From: Streptomyces sp. NBC_01465
GTDB lineage: Bacteria; Actinomycetota; Actinomycetes; Streptomycetales; Streptomycetaceae
Direction: 5' to 3'
Assembly: GCF_036227325.1 (NCBI RefSeq)
Contig: NZ_CP109467.1
Span: 7,254,001 to 7,318,000 of the forward strand
Length of the DNA stretch: 64,000 bases
In this document: piece after piece, positions 8,523-16,721 of the stretch
How the letters are laid out: every line of letters starts with the position of its first letter
Numbering within the stretch: position 1 is the first letter of the stretch
Notes under the pieces: generated by a model
What the model was told of the DNA's origin: nothing
Database searches by the model: none
Seen by the model: only the letters and a program-made list of their open reading frames with translations
Translations under genes and position numbers: made by a program

Positions 8523-9325
8523 ACCGGATCCTCGTCCAGTACGGCGCGAACGTCCCTCACCAGGGCTGCGGTTGCATCGACCGCGGCCAGGTCGAGGCCC
8601 GTCAGGGCTGCCGTCGCCCGGGCCTCGAAGTCCGGCGGGGTGTGCGGGAGGCGGGCCGTCGCCGTCAGGGCGCCCTTCTCGTTCAGGCACCATGCGCGGT
8701 GGTGGGCGTGCAGGGACTGGGCCAGGATGCCGACGGCCCGGGACAGGCACAGGGACACATACAGCGCGTCGCCGCCCCCCACCGCTTTGCGGGCGGCCGC
8801 CACCGAGAACTCCGCCTCCCAGGACGCCTCGCCCAGCGCCTTGCGCAAGGGCTCCGGGTACGTCAGCGTCTCGGACCTGAGCGCCGTCAACTCGCCTGCG
8901 GGGTCCGCCAGTACACGGCTCAGCGCCACCTCGCCCGGATACACCGGCGACCAGAAGCCCAGCGGATGGCCGGGCTGGATTCCCACCTCGTAACGGCCCT
9001 CGCGGCAGTCCGACCAGACCCGCTCCACCCGGTCGAGATCGCGCAGGATCCAGTCCACCGCGACCCCGTCCACCCTCAGCCAGGCGCCGCCGTTGACCCA
9101 GGGTCCCCAGCCGCCGGGCCCCGCCACCTCGACGGGCTCGTCGGCGAACTCCGCCGCGAGGGCGTCGAGCGCGGCGAGGTCGGGGGCGCCCCGGTAGTAG
9201 AGGCCCAGATCCCAGTCCGAATCGGGGCGCTGGGTGCCCCGTGCGCGACTGCCGCCCAGGGCCACCGCGCGGATCGAGGGGAGCGAGGTGAGGCGGTCGG
9301 CCATGGCCGCGACAGTCGAATTCAT
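8519..9325 (-). CDS. Nucleotidyltransferase-domain protein
   Basis: 268 residues. The N-terminus carries the Pol-beta-type nucleotidyltransferase signature GGSRARGTQRPDSDWDLGLYY (residues about 25-45: GS, then the paired Asp residues that bind metal), with a third acidic position in VDWILRD. The C-terminal half is helical, as in aminoglycoside adenylyltransferases and DUF4037-type proteins. Likely transfers a nucleotide to a small molecule or protein; the target is unknown. Start at the ATG at 9325. Its stop overlaps the GTG of the S1-like gene by 4 bases; the genes are surely co-translated. Confidence 0.82.
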   Translation of the reverse strand: MNSTVAAMADRLTSLPSIRAVALGGSRARGTQRPDSDWDLGLYYRGAPDLAALDALAAEFADEPVEVAGPGGWGPWVNGGAWLRVDGVAVDWILRDLDRVERVWSDCREGRYEVGIQPGHPLGFWSPVYPGEVALSRVLADPAGELTALRSETLTYPEPLRKALGEASWEAEFSVAAARKAVGGGDALYVSLCLSRAVGILAQSLHAHHRAWCLNEKGALTATARLPHTPPDFEARATAALTGLDLAAVDATAALVRDVRAVLDEDPV

Positions 9326-9411
9326 GGTCAGCGAGGCTACCGGCGGCACGGCTGTCAGTGCCCGGGAATATCCTGGGTCCCTTGGCCAACGGCTGACGAA
9401 GGAGTCCCAAG

Positions 9412-10830
9412 GTGCCGTCGATGCTCGATGCCGTCGTCGTGGGGGCGGGGCCCAATGGACTGACCGCTGCCGCAGAGCTCGCCAGGCGGGGATTCTCCGT
9501 CGAGGTCTTCGAGGCCCACGACACCGTCGGCGGAGGTGCGCGCACCGAGGAGCTGACGCTGCCCGGGTTCCGGCACGACCCGTGCTCGGCCGCGCATCCG
9601 CTCGGCATCGGCTCACCTGTCTTCGGGACCATGCCCCTGGAGCAGTACGGCCTGGAGTGGCTGCAGCACCGGTTCCCCATGGCGCACCCCTTCGACGACG
9701 GCACGGCCGCCGTGCTGTCGCGCTCCGTCGCCGAGACCGCCGCCTCCTTCGGCCCCGCTGACGCGGGAACGTACCGGCGGCTCGTCGCCCCCTTCATCGG
9801 CAAGTGGGACACCCTGGTCCGCGACTTCATGTCGCTGCCCCTGACCGCCCTGCCCCGCGACCCGGTTACCCTCGCCCGCTTCGGACTCGTCGGTCTGCCG
9901 CCGTCGACGTGGCTGATGAAGCGGTTCAGGGAGGACCGGGCGAGGGCCCTGTTCGCCGGCCTGGTCGCCCATGTGATCGCCCCGCTGGGCGGATTCGCCA
10001 CCAGCGCCGTCGGGTTGGTGTTCGCGCTCGCCGCGCACGAGAACGGCTGGCCCGTCGCGCGCGGCGGCTCGCAGTCGATCTCCGACGCCCTCTCCGGCTA
10101 TCTGCGGGACTGCGGAGGCGTCGTGCACACCGGCTTCGAGGTGAAGCGCCTCGACGACCTGCCGCCGGCCCGCGCGTACATCTTCGACACCTCGCCGACC
10201 GCCGTCGCCCGGATCGCGGATCTCGGGCGGGCGTACGAGAACTACCGTTACGGCGCAAGCGTGTTCAAGATCGACTACGCGATGGACGGGCCCGTGCCCT
10301 GGACGGCAGAGGCGCCGCGCTCCGCCGGGACCGTGCAGCTGGGACCCGCCAGCCGGGACATCTCCGCCGCGCTGAACCAGGCCGCGCGGGGCACCACCGC
10401 CCCCGAGACGCCGTTCCTCATCACCGTCCAGCCGAGCCTCGTCGACGCATCGCGCGCCCCCGAGGGCAAGCACGTCTTCTGGGCGTACGGACACGTCCCC
10501 AACGGCTGGCAGGGCGACCTCACCGACGCCGTCGAGCGTCAACTCGAGCGCTTCGCACCGGGGTTCCGCGACCTGGTCCTCGCCCGCGCCACGGCGGGAC
10601 CGCCCGAACTCGCCGCCCGCAACGCCAACTACGTGGGCGGGGACATCGCCTGCGGCGCCGCCTCGGGACTCCAACTGCTCCTGCGCTCCAAGCTGTCGCT
10701 GTCCCCGTACACCACCTCCCACCCGGCCGTCTTCCTCTGCTCGTCCGCGACCCCGCCGGGCCCCGGCGTCCATGGCATGTCCGGGCACAATGCGGCGAAG
10801 GCCGTCTGGCGCCGTCTGCGCCAGGCATGA
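9412..10830 (+). CDS. Phytoene dehydrogenase-like FAD oxidoreductase
   Basis: 472 residues. N-terminal dinucleotide fold [19 protein letters not shown] followed by the Glu that binds the FAD ribose ([18 protein letters not shown]), and a C-terminal motif [18 protein letters not shown] that closes over FAD in CrtI/amine-oxidase relatives. Although CrtI-like, no carotenoid gene is adjacent, so it more likely belongs to the large uncharacterised phytoene dehydrogenase-related group. GTG start at 9412 supported by GAAGGAG at 9397-9403, 8 bases upstream. Divergent from the nucleotidyltransferase. Confidence 0.9.
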   Translation: MPSMLDAVVVGAGPNGLTAAAELARRGFSVEVFEAHDTVGGGARTEELTLPGFRHDPCSAAHPLGIGSPVFGTMPLEQYGLEWLQHRFPMAHPFDDGTAAVLSRSVAETAASFGPADAGTYRRLVAPFIGKWDTLVRDFMSLPLTALPRDPVTLARFGLVGLPPSTWLMKRFREDRARALFAGLVAHVIAPLGGFATSAVGLVFALAAHENGWPVARGGSQSISDALSGYLRDCGGVVHTGFEVKRLDDLPPARAYIFDTSPTAVARIADLGRAYENYRYGASVFKIDYAMDGPVPWTAEAPRSAGTVQLGPASRDISAALNQAARGTTAPETPFLITVQPSLVDASRAPEGKHVFWAYGHVPNGWQGDLTDAVERQLERFAPGFRDLVLARATAGPPELAARNANYVGGDIACGAASGLQLLLRSKLSLSPYTTSHPAVFLCSSATPPGPGVHGMSGHNAAKAVWRRLRQA

Positions 10831-10837
10831 TGAGCCC

Positions 10838-11359
10838 ATGACGGCCATCACGCTCGTACGCGGCTCCATCACCGACCAGCGGGTCGACGCGATCGTCAAC
10901 GCCGCCAACTCCTCGCTCCTGGGCGGCGGGGGAGTCGACGGCGCGATCCACCGCCAGGGCGGGCCCGAGATCCTGGAGGCCTGCCGCAAGCTGCGCGCCT
11001 CGCACTACGGCAAGGGACTGCCGACCGGCCAGGCCGTCGCGACCACCGCGGGCAAGCTCGACGCCCAGTGGGTCATCCACACCGTCGGCCCCGTCTGGTC
11101 GGGCCACGACGACCGCTCGGCCCTCCTCGCCTCCTGCTACCGCGAGGCACTGAAGGTCGCGGCCTCGCTGGGCGCGAAGACCGTCGCCTTCCCCGCCGTC
11201 TCCACCGGCATCTTCGGCTGGCCGATGGACGACGGGGCGCGCATCGCACTCCGTACGGTGCGGGAGTGCGCGACCGCGCCCGTCGAGGAGGTCCGCTTCG
11301 TGCTCTTCGACGAATACGCCTTCGGGGAGTTCGCCGAGGCCCTGGCAGCTCAAGGCTGA
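10838..11359 (+). CDS. Macro-domain O-acetyl-ADP-ribose deacetylase
   Basis: 173 residues, a single macro domain close to the YmdB size. The ADP-ribose binding loops are clear: IVNAANSSLLGGGGVDGAIHRQGG near residues 19-45 (Asn and Asp are the usual catalytic pair) and AFPAVSTGIFGWP near 125-137. Such enzymes remove acetyl from O-acetyl-ADP-ribose or ADP-ribose from proteins. Start at the ATG 7 bases after the preceding stop; no strong ribosome site, so expression probably follows the upstream oxidoreductase. A sirtuin, which makes O-acetyl-ADP-ribose, is encoded 3.6 kb away. Confidence 0.93.
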   Translation: MTAITLVRGSITDQRVDAIVNAANSSLLGGGGVDGAIHRQGGPEILEACRKLRASHYGKGLPTGQAVATTAGKLDAQWVIHTVGPVWSGHDDRSALLASCYREALKVAASLGAKTVAFPAVSTGIFGWPMDDGARIALRTVRECATAPVEEVRFVLFDEYAFGEFAEALAAQG

Positions 11360-11408
11360 TGTCGGATTTCCGCCAGCCGCGGAGGCTCCGGCGGGCGATG
11401 CTTGAACC

Positions 11409-12878
11409 ATGCACACCGACACCGAGCGCTGCGTACGCGCCGTCCAGTCGAAGGACGCCCGCTTCGACGGCTGGTTCTTCACGGCCGTCCTGACCACCAG
11501 GATCTACTGCCGCCCCAGCTGCCCGGTCGTGCCGCCCAAGGTCGAGAACATGACCTTCTACCCCAGCGCGGCGGCCTGCCAGCAGGCCGGTTTCCGCGCC
11601 TGCAAGCGCTGCCGGCCCGACACGACCCCAGGATCGCCCGAGTGGAACGCCCGCGCCGACTCCGTCGCCCGCGCGATGCGCCTGATCCGCGACGGGGTGG
11701 TGGACCGCGAAGGCGTCCCCGGCCTCGCCGCCCGCCTCGGCTACTCCACCCGCCAGATCGAACGCCAGCTCCTGGCCGAACTGGGCGCGGGCCCGCTCGC
11801 CCTGGCCCGCGCCCAACGCGCCCAGACCGCACGCCTGTTGATCGAGACGACCCCGCTGCCCATGGCGGAGGTCGCCTTCGCCTCCGGCTTCTCCTCCATC
11901 CGTACCTTCAACGACACGGTCCGCGAGGTCTTCGCCCTGGCCCCCGGCGAACTCCGCACCCGGGCCGCCCGCGGCATCGCGGCCCAGACCCCCGGCGCGA
12001 TCTCGCTCCGTCTCCCGTACCGCGCCCCGCTCAACCCCGACAATCTCTTCGGCCACCTCGCGGCGACCGGCGTCCCCGGGGTCGAGGAGTGGCGCGACGG
12101 TGCGTACCGCCGCACGCTTTCGCTCCCGTACGGGCACGGAATCGTGGCGCTCACCCCGGCTGCCGACCACATCTCCTGCGTCCTCTCGCTGACCGACCTG
12201 CGCGACCTCACGATCGCGATCAGCCGCTGCCGCTGGATGCTGGACCTCGACGCCGACCCGGTCGCCGTAGACGACCAGCTCCGCACGGACCCGCTGCTCG
12301 CGCCGCTGGTCGACAAGGCTCCGGGCCGGCGGGTGCCGCGTACGGTCGACGCGGCGGAATTCGCCGTACGGGCGGTGCTCGGCCAGCAGGTGTCGACGGC
12401 CGCGGCGCGTACGCACGCGGCGCGCCTGGTGACCGCGCACGGTCTCCCGGTCGAGGACCCGGCGGGCGGCCTCACCCACCTCTTCCCCACCTCGGAGGCC
12501 CTGGCCGCACTGGACCCGGAGTCCCTCGCTCTGCCGCGCAGCCGCCGCACGACGCTGACCACACTGGTCGGCGCGCTGGCGGACGGCACACTGCAGCTGG
12601 GCATCGACAGCGACTGGGACAAGGCCCGCGCCCAGCTGATGGAGCTGCCGGGCTTCGGCCCCTGGACGGTGGAGGTCATCGCGATGCGGGCGCTGGGCGA
12701 CCCGGACGCGTTCCTCCCCTCCGACCTGGGGATCCGCCGGGCGGCGGAGGGCCTCGGCCTCCCGTCGACACCGGCGGCGCTCACGGCGAGGGCGGCGGCG
12801 TGGCGGCCCTGGCGTGCGTACGCGGTCCAGTACCTGTGGGCGACGGACGCCCACCCCATCAACCACCTTCCCGCGTAA
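11409..12878 (+). CDS. Ada-AlkA fusion: alkylation-response regulator/DNA-3-methyladenine glycosylase
   Basis: 489 residues with three parts. Residues 1-75 are an Ada-type zinc/methyl-phosphotriester domain with Cys34, Cys38, Cys65 and Cys68 (IYCRPSC and CKRC). Residues about 80-180 are an AraC helix-turn-helix. Residues about 190-489 are AlkA: an N-terminal AlkA fold and a helix-hairpin-helix-GPD domain (QLMELPGFGPWTVEVIAMRAL, with the catalytic Asp of LPSDLGIR following). Known actinobacterial architecture: senses methyl phosphotriesters, activates transcription and excises 3-methyladenine. Followed after 12 bases by ogt, so one alkylation-repair operon. Confidence 0.95.
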   Translation: MHTDTERCVRAVQSKDARFDGWFFTAVLTTRIYCRPSCPVVPPKVENMTFYPSAAACQQAGFRACKRCRPDTTPGSPEWNARADSVARAMRLIRDGVVDREGVPGLAARLGYSTRQIERQLLAELGAGPLALARAQRAQTARLLIETTPLPMAEVAFASGFSSIRTFNDTVREVFALAPGELRTRAARGIAAQTPGAISLRLPYRAPLNPDNLFGHLAATGVPGVEEWRDGAYRRTLSLPYGHGIVALTPAADHISCVLSLTDLRDLTIAISRCRWMLDLDADPVAVDDQLRTDPLLAPLVDKAPGRRVPRTVDAAEFAVRAVLGQQVSTAAARTHAARLVTAHGLPVEDPAGGLTHLFPTSEALAALDPESLALPRSRRTTLTTLVGALADGTLQLGIDSDWDKARAQLMELPGFGPWTVEVIAMRALGDPDAFLPSDLGIRRAAEGLGLPSTPAALTARAAAWRPWRAYAVQYLWATDAHPINHLPA

Positions 12879-12890
12879 AGGAGTTCAACG

Positions 12891-13388
12891 ATGTCGAGCA
12901 GACAGCACACCGTTGTCGAGAGCCCGTACGGTCCGCTGACCCTGGTGGCGACGGACGGGGTCCTCAGCGGCCTCTACATGACGTCCCAGCGGCACCGGCC
13001 GCCGGAGGAGACGTTCGGGGTGCCGGACGCAGAGCCCTTCGGGGAGACGGTGCGGCAGCTGGAGGCGTACTTCGGCGGCGAGCTGAAGGAGTTCGACCTG
13101 GAACTGCGCCTGGAGGGGACGGAGTTCCAGCGCAGCGTGTGGGGGGAACTCGTCCGGATCCCGTACGGGGAGACGCGGACGTACGGGGAACTCGCGGAGG
13201 CGCTGGGGAAGCCGGGGGCTTCGCGGGCGGTGGGTCTGGCGAACGGCAAGAACCCGATCGGGATCATCGTGCCGTGCCACCGCGTGATCGGGTCGACGGG
13301 CAGCCTGACGGGATACGGCGGCGGCCTGGACCGCAAGCAGCGGCTGCTGGCGTTCGAAGGCGGGGTGGAGGACGAGGCGCTGTTCTAG
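12891..13388 (+). CDS. ogt: Methylated-DNA--protein-cysteine methyltransferase
   Basis: 165 residues. Transfers the methyl group from O6-methylguanine to its own cysteine and is consumed in the process. The active-site motif IIVPCHRVIG is intact with nucleophile Cys129, followed by GLDRKQRLLAFE, the C-terminal helix that closes the site. It lacks the Ada N-terminal zinc domain, which is supplied by the neighbouring gene. An AAAGGAG ribosome site begins within the previous stop codon and lies 8 bases before the ATG. Confidence 0.95.
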   Translation: MSSRQHTVVESPYGPLTLVATDGVLSGLYMTSQRHRPPEETFGVPDAEPFGETVRQLEAYFGGELKEFDLELRLEGTEFQRSVWGELVRIPYGETRTYGELAEALGKPGASRAVGLANGKNPIGIIVPCHRVIGSTGSLTGYGGGLDRKQRLLAFEGGVEDEALF

Positions 13389-13409
13389 GCGGGAGGTCTT
13401 CCTCCCGCC
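13388..13409. terminator. Hairpin terminator between ogt and the convergent gene
   Basis: GGCGGGAGG (13388-13396) pairs perfectly with CCTCCCGCC (13401-13409) around a TCTT tetraloop. It begins on the last base of the ogt stop codon and lies before the convergent stop at 13427. No T-run follows, which is common for Streptomyces terminators. Confidence 0.75.
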
Positions 13410-13426
13410 CCGCCCGCCCCGTTCCG

Positions 13427-14305
13427 TCACACCTTGCCGATGCCCAGCGTGTTCGTCGCCGGCAGCAGCCCCGACCCGATGACCGCGACCCAGAAGTCCC
13501 CCAGCAGGTCGGCGAACCGGTCCACCTCGGCCGCGCCCAGCGCCTGCCAGGGGGCTGCCGCCAGCTCGTCCGTACGGCGCTCGACCTCGGCGCGCAGTGC
13601 GCGGCCCGCTTCGGTCGCCGTGCCGTCCGGCTCCAACAGGCCGCGCCCGACCAGCCGTTCGCGCCCCGCGGCCCACTCCTCCCTGCTCCAGCCGCGGCTC
13701 TCGAAGGTCTCCTCGGGCGCCGCCCCGATCGCCGCGAACGACACCAGCGACTCCACCGGGTCGAGCCCCGCGATCAGCAGTGCCGCGAGATGGCCATCGC
13801 CGCGGTGCTCGCGGAGGATCGTCGCGGCCTGCCAGAGCACCAGGTGCGGGGCGTCCGGCCAGGGCTGCGCGGCGTTGGCGGCGGCGAGCGGCCGGCCCGC
13901 GTGCACGGCGGCCTCGGCGGCCCGGCGGGCCAGGGCGGCGGCCTCGGCCAGCTCGGGGCTGTCGATCCGGTCGCCGAGGAGCGCGCGGTACGTACGGTCG
14001 ACGGCGCGGCGGCGGGCAGTGAGGACGGTCTCGGGGTCCGCGGCGTCCCATACGGAGGGAACGTGCTCCGCGACCGTCTCCGGGCTGAAGCTGTAGAAGG
14101 CGGACGCCACCTGCTCGCTCCCGACCGGCCCGAGCGGCGCGGCCCGCCAGGCGAAGTAGCTAGGCCAGCGGCCGGACTTGATGCCGAGCCGGTCCGACTC
14201 CTCGAAGGCCTCCGGAGCGAAATAGAGCACCGCGTGTAGCGGCTCCAGCAGGTGCCACAGCTGACGTACGCGGCCGAGCTCGATGTGATTCTTCTGGTCC
14301 GCCAT
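13427..14305 (-). CDS. SCO6745-like winged-helix family protein
   Basis: 292 residues, cytoplasmic, no membrane segment. It matches my memory of the SCO6745 family: an N-terminal all-helical part (LWHLLEPLHAVLYFAPEAFEE) and a C-terminal winged-helix-like segment (GWSREEWAAGRERLVGRGLLEPDG...T..GRALRAEVER), found widely in actinobacteria with no assigned function. Start at the ATG at 14305 with GGGAGAG upstream. It diverges from a TetR gene across a 107-base gap holding two direct repeats, so it is the likely regulatory target of that TetR protein. Confidence 0.82.
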   Translation of the reverse strand: MADQKNHIELGRVRQLWHLLEPLHAVLYFAPEAFEESDRLGIKSGRWPSYFAWRAAPLGPVGSEQVASAFYSFSPETVAEHVPSVWDAADPETVLTARRRAVDRTYRALLGDRIDSPELAEAAALARRAAEAAVHAGRPLAAANAAQPWPDAPHLVLWQAATILREHRGDGHLAALLIAGLDPVESLVSFAAIGAAPEETFESRGWSREEWAAGRERLVGRGLLEPDGTATEAGRALRAEVERRTDELAAAPWQALGAAEVDRFADLLGDFWVAVIGSGLLPATNTLGIGKV

Positions 14306-14343
14306 GGTGCTCTCCCTGTTCCGGGTCGTCCACGTGCCTGAAC

Positions 14344-14405
14344 TTGACACTGACTAGATTGCTCGCCCGGACCTAACTTGTCAATGCCTAGATGTGGCGT
14401 AACCT
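14344..14405. promoter_or_regulatory. Divergent promoter region with two direct-repeat operators
   Basis: Two copies of TTGnCAnTGnCTAGAT start at 14344 and 14378, 34 bases apart. Toward the TetR gene, TTGTCA (14378-14383), a 16-base spacer and TAACCT (14400-14405) form a promoter whose -10 ends 7 bases before the ATG at 14413, implying a leaderless message. On the other strand TTGACA (complement of 14379-14384) is placed to serve the divergent gene. The second repeat covers both -35 elements, as expected for an autorepressed TetR pair. Read by eye. Confidence 0.55.
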
Positions 14406-14412
14406 GCTGAGC

Positions 14413-14976
14413 ATGGCCACCACCAAGAGCAGCTCGTACCACCACGGCGATCTGCGCCATGCCGTCCTGACCGCAGCCCTCGAAGTGATCGCGACCGAGG
14501 GCCCCGGTGCCCTGAGCCTGCGCGATCTCGCCCGGCGGGCGGGTGTCTCGCACGCTGCCCCGGCGCACCACTTCAAGGACCGCACGGGTCTGCTCACCGC
14601 GATTGCCGCGGAGGGCTTCGACCTGCTGGCGGACGCGCTCGCCGATGCACCCGATCTGCGGGAACGCGGAGTGCGCTATGTGCGGTTCGGGGTCGAACAT
14701 CCCGCGCACTTCCAGGTCATGTTCCTCCCGGATCTGCTCCGCGGTGACGACGCGGCCCTGCTCGCCGCGCGCGCCCGCGCCGGCGGAGAACTGCGGGCCG
14801 GTGTCACCGGGATGCCGGAAGGCGGACGCGGCGATGACGCCCGGCTCGCGGGGATCGCCGCCTGGTCGCTCGCCCACGGGTTCGCCACGCTCCTGCTGAG
14901 CGAGAACCTGCGGGAGCCGGTGGGCGAGCGGGATCCGGAAGAGATCTTCCGGGCCCTGGCCGAGCTGCTGTTCTGA
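14413..14976 (+). CDS. TetR-family regulator
   Basis: 187 residues. N-terminal helix-turn-helix ALSLRDLARRAGVSHAAPAHHFKDRTGLLTAIAAEGF (about residues 37-75) and a C-terminal ligand domain of the TetR_C/WHG type (VRYVRFGVEHPAHFQVMF). Start at the ATG at 14413, where a -10 box 7 bases upstream and the lack of a ribosome site point to a leaderless transcript; an ATG at 14392 is in frame but unsupported. Likely represses itself and the divergent SCO6745-like gene through the repeats at 14344 and 14378. Confidence 0.9.
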   Translation: MATTKSSSYHHGDLRHAVLTAALEVIATEGPGALSLRDLARRAGVSHAAPAHHFKDRTGLLTAIAAEGFDLLADALADAPDLRERGVRYVRFGVEHPAHFQVMFLPDLLRGDDAALLAARARAGGELRAGVTGMPEGGRGDDARLAGIAAWSLAHGFATLLLSENLREPVGERDPEEIFRALAELLF

Positions 14977-14980
14977 AACC

Positions 14981-15703
14981 TCAGCCCTGCCGGTACCCGG
15001 ACAGGAGCTTCGGGAGAGCCGTTCCGATCGGCTCCCGTACGACCTCCTGCGCCAGCGGGTCGTACGGCGTCGGATCCGCGTTCACGATGATCAGCCGCGC
15101 CCCGTTCTCCGCCGCGATCCCCGCCAGCGAAGCCGCCGGGTGCACCTGCAGGCTCGTGCCGACCGCGATCATCACCTCGCACGCCTTCGCGATCCCCATC
15201 GCCTCCCCGAGCACCGCCGGATCGAGCGACTGCCCGAACATCACCGTCGCCGACTTGAGAATCCCGCCGCACGCGAGGCACGGCGGATCGGCTTCCCCCG
15301 CCTCCACCCGCCCCAGCGCATCCGCCATCGACGACCGGGCCGAGCACCCCGTGCAGACCACCGACCGCGCCGTGCCGTGCAGTTCGAGCACCTTGCGCGG
15401 CGGCAGCCCCGCCAGCTGGTGCAGCCCGTCGACGTTCTGGGTGATCACCCGGACCGGCGTCCCCGTCCGCTCCAGCTCCGCGATCGCCAGATGCGCCGCG
15501 TTCGGCTCGGCGCGCCAGGTCTCGCTGTCGCGCCGCATCAGCCAGGCGCGACGGCGGATCTCCGGATCAGCCATGTAGTACTCGTACGTGACGAGCTTCT
15601 CGGCCTCGGGGTCGCGCCGCCACAGTCCGTTCGGGCCGCGGTAGTCGGGGATGCCGGAGTCGGTGGAGATCCCGGCGCCGGTCAGCAGGGCGATGAGCGT
15701 CAT
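14981..15703 (-). CDS. Sir2-family NAD-dependent protein deacylase (sirtuin)
   Basis: 240 residues, a minimal bacterial sirtuin. NAD-binding GAGIST and GIPDYRGPNGLW near the N-terminus, TQNVDGLHQLAG in the middle, ELHG with the catalytic His, and two zinc Cys pairs (CTGC and CLAC). It removes acyl groups from lysines and releases O-acyl-ADP-ribose and nicotinamide. Start at the ATG at 15703; the open frame continues upstream to 16756, but that extension is antisense shadow of the next gene. Convergent with TetR, 4 bases between stops. Confidence 0.94.
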   Translation of the reverse strand: MTLIALLTGAGISTDSGIPDYRGPNGLWRRDPEAEKLVTYEYYMADPEIRRRAWLMRRDSETWRAEPNAAHLAIAELERTGTPVRVITQNVDGLHQLAGLPPRKVLELHGTARSVVCTGCSARSSMADALGRVEAGEADPPCLACGGILKSATVMFGQSLDPAVLGEAMGIAKACEVMIAVGTSLQVHPAASLAGIAAENGARLIIVNADPTPYDPLAQEVVREPIGTALPKLLSGYRQG

Positions 15704-15747
15704 GCGGCGAGGGTACGCACCGGAGCCGGAGCGCCGCGCCGGCATTT

Positions 15748-16647
15748 TCAAGGGCGCTGCGCCAGCGACAGCAGCCGTTCGGCCGAGCGTGACCCCGGCG
15801 CCGCGAAGTGCACGACGATGCTGCGCCCCGCATCGCCCTCCACCGCCAGCCGGATATTGCTCAACTCCAGGTCGCCGACGAGCGGATGGCGGTACAGCCG
15901 GACCGAGGAGCTGAACTCCTCCACATCGTGGGCCTCCCACAGTTCGGCGAACCGCGGGCTGGATTTCCGCAGCCCGCCGACCAGTTCGGCGAAGCGCGGA
16001 TTGTCCGTCTCGTACGCCGCCTGACCGCGCAGCAGCCCGGTCAGCCAGCGGGTCTCGCGCTCCCAGTCGGGCATCCGCTCCCGCAGCTGCGGCTCGTGGA
16101 ACAGCAGCCAGACCGTGTTGAGTTCGGAGCGTGGCCGCTCCAGGTCGATCGCGGGGGTGAGGACCGCGGGGACGGCCCGGTTCCAGGCCAGTACGTCGAA
16201 GCAGCGGTCGATGACGAAGGCCGGATTCGGCTCCAGCGTCCGCAGGAAGTCCCGTACGGACTCGCTCACTTGAGGAGGGCGGTCGGTGCCGGATGCGGGC
16301 GGTCCGGCCCCCGCCAGCCGGAAGAGATGGGTGCGTTCCACGTCGGTCAGCTGCAGCGCCCGGGCCAGGGCGAGCAGCACCTGCGGGGAGACATTGATGT
16401 CGCGGCCCTGTTCCACCCAGGTGTACCAGGTGAGGCTGACACCCGAGAGCAGCGAGACCTCCTCGCGACGCAGCCCCGGAGTGCGGCGGCGGCCACCGGC
16501 CGGGAGGCCGGTCGCAGTGGGGTCGGCGCGCTCGCGGCGGGAGCGCAGGAAGGCGCCGAGTTCCTTGCGGCTGTGCTCGTTCAGGGCCGGAGTCCCCCTC
16601 TTGGGCGGCCACGGTACGGGTGTCCGCAGCACCAGTAAGAATGCCAC
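15748..16647 (-). CDS. XRE-family regulator with MmyB-like ligand domain
   Basis: About 277-299 residues. Helix-turn-helix at the N-terminus (TPGLRREEVSLLSGVSLTWYTWVEQGRDINVSPQVLLALARAL) followed by the MmyB-like ligand-binding half (NPAFVIDRCFDVLAWNRA...RPHPLVGDLEL type segments), a very common actinobacterial pairing. These usually repress a neighbouring gene; here the divergent SDR gene is the obvious candidate. The start is uncertain: a GTG at 16647 opens the frame, but the best ribosome site (AGAGGGGG) precedes a CTG at 16584, which would give MNEHSRKELGAFLR, the usual family N-terminus. Confidence 0.88.
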   Translation of the reverse strand: MAFLLVLRTPVPWPPKRGTPALNEHSRKELGAFLRSRRERADPTATGLPAGGRRRTPGLRREEVSLLSGVSLTWYTWVEQGRDINVSPQVLLALARALQLTDVERTHLFRLAGAGPPASGTDRPPQVSESVRDFLRTLEPNPAFVIDRCFDVLAWNRAVPAVLTPAIDLERPRSELNTVWLLFHEPQLRERMPDWERETRWLTGLLRGQAAYETDNPRFAELVGGLRKSSPRFAELWEAHDVEEFSSSVRLYRHPLVGDLELSNIRLAVEGDAGRSIVVHFAAPGSRSAERLLSLAQRP

Positions 16648-16721
16648 TCTTCACGGCCGGCGGAAGGTGGCGGAGGGTGAGGGGGTGAACAGGCAACTCC
16701 CTTTGCTGGAAAGGCATTTCT

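Noticed and set aside
9412..10830. Carotenoid biosynthesis cluster, suggested by the CrtI-like gene
   Set aside because: No crtE, crtB or lycopene cyclase nearby; the protein fits the broad phytoene dehydrogenase-related group.
10838..11359. Toxin-antitoxin (DarT/DarG-like) macro-domain system
   Set aside because: No DarT-like ADP-ribosyltransferase adjacent; the neighbours are an oxidoreductase and DNA repair genes.
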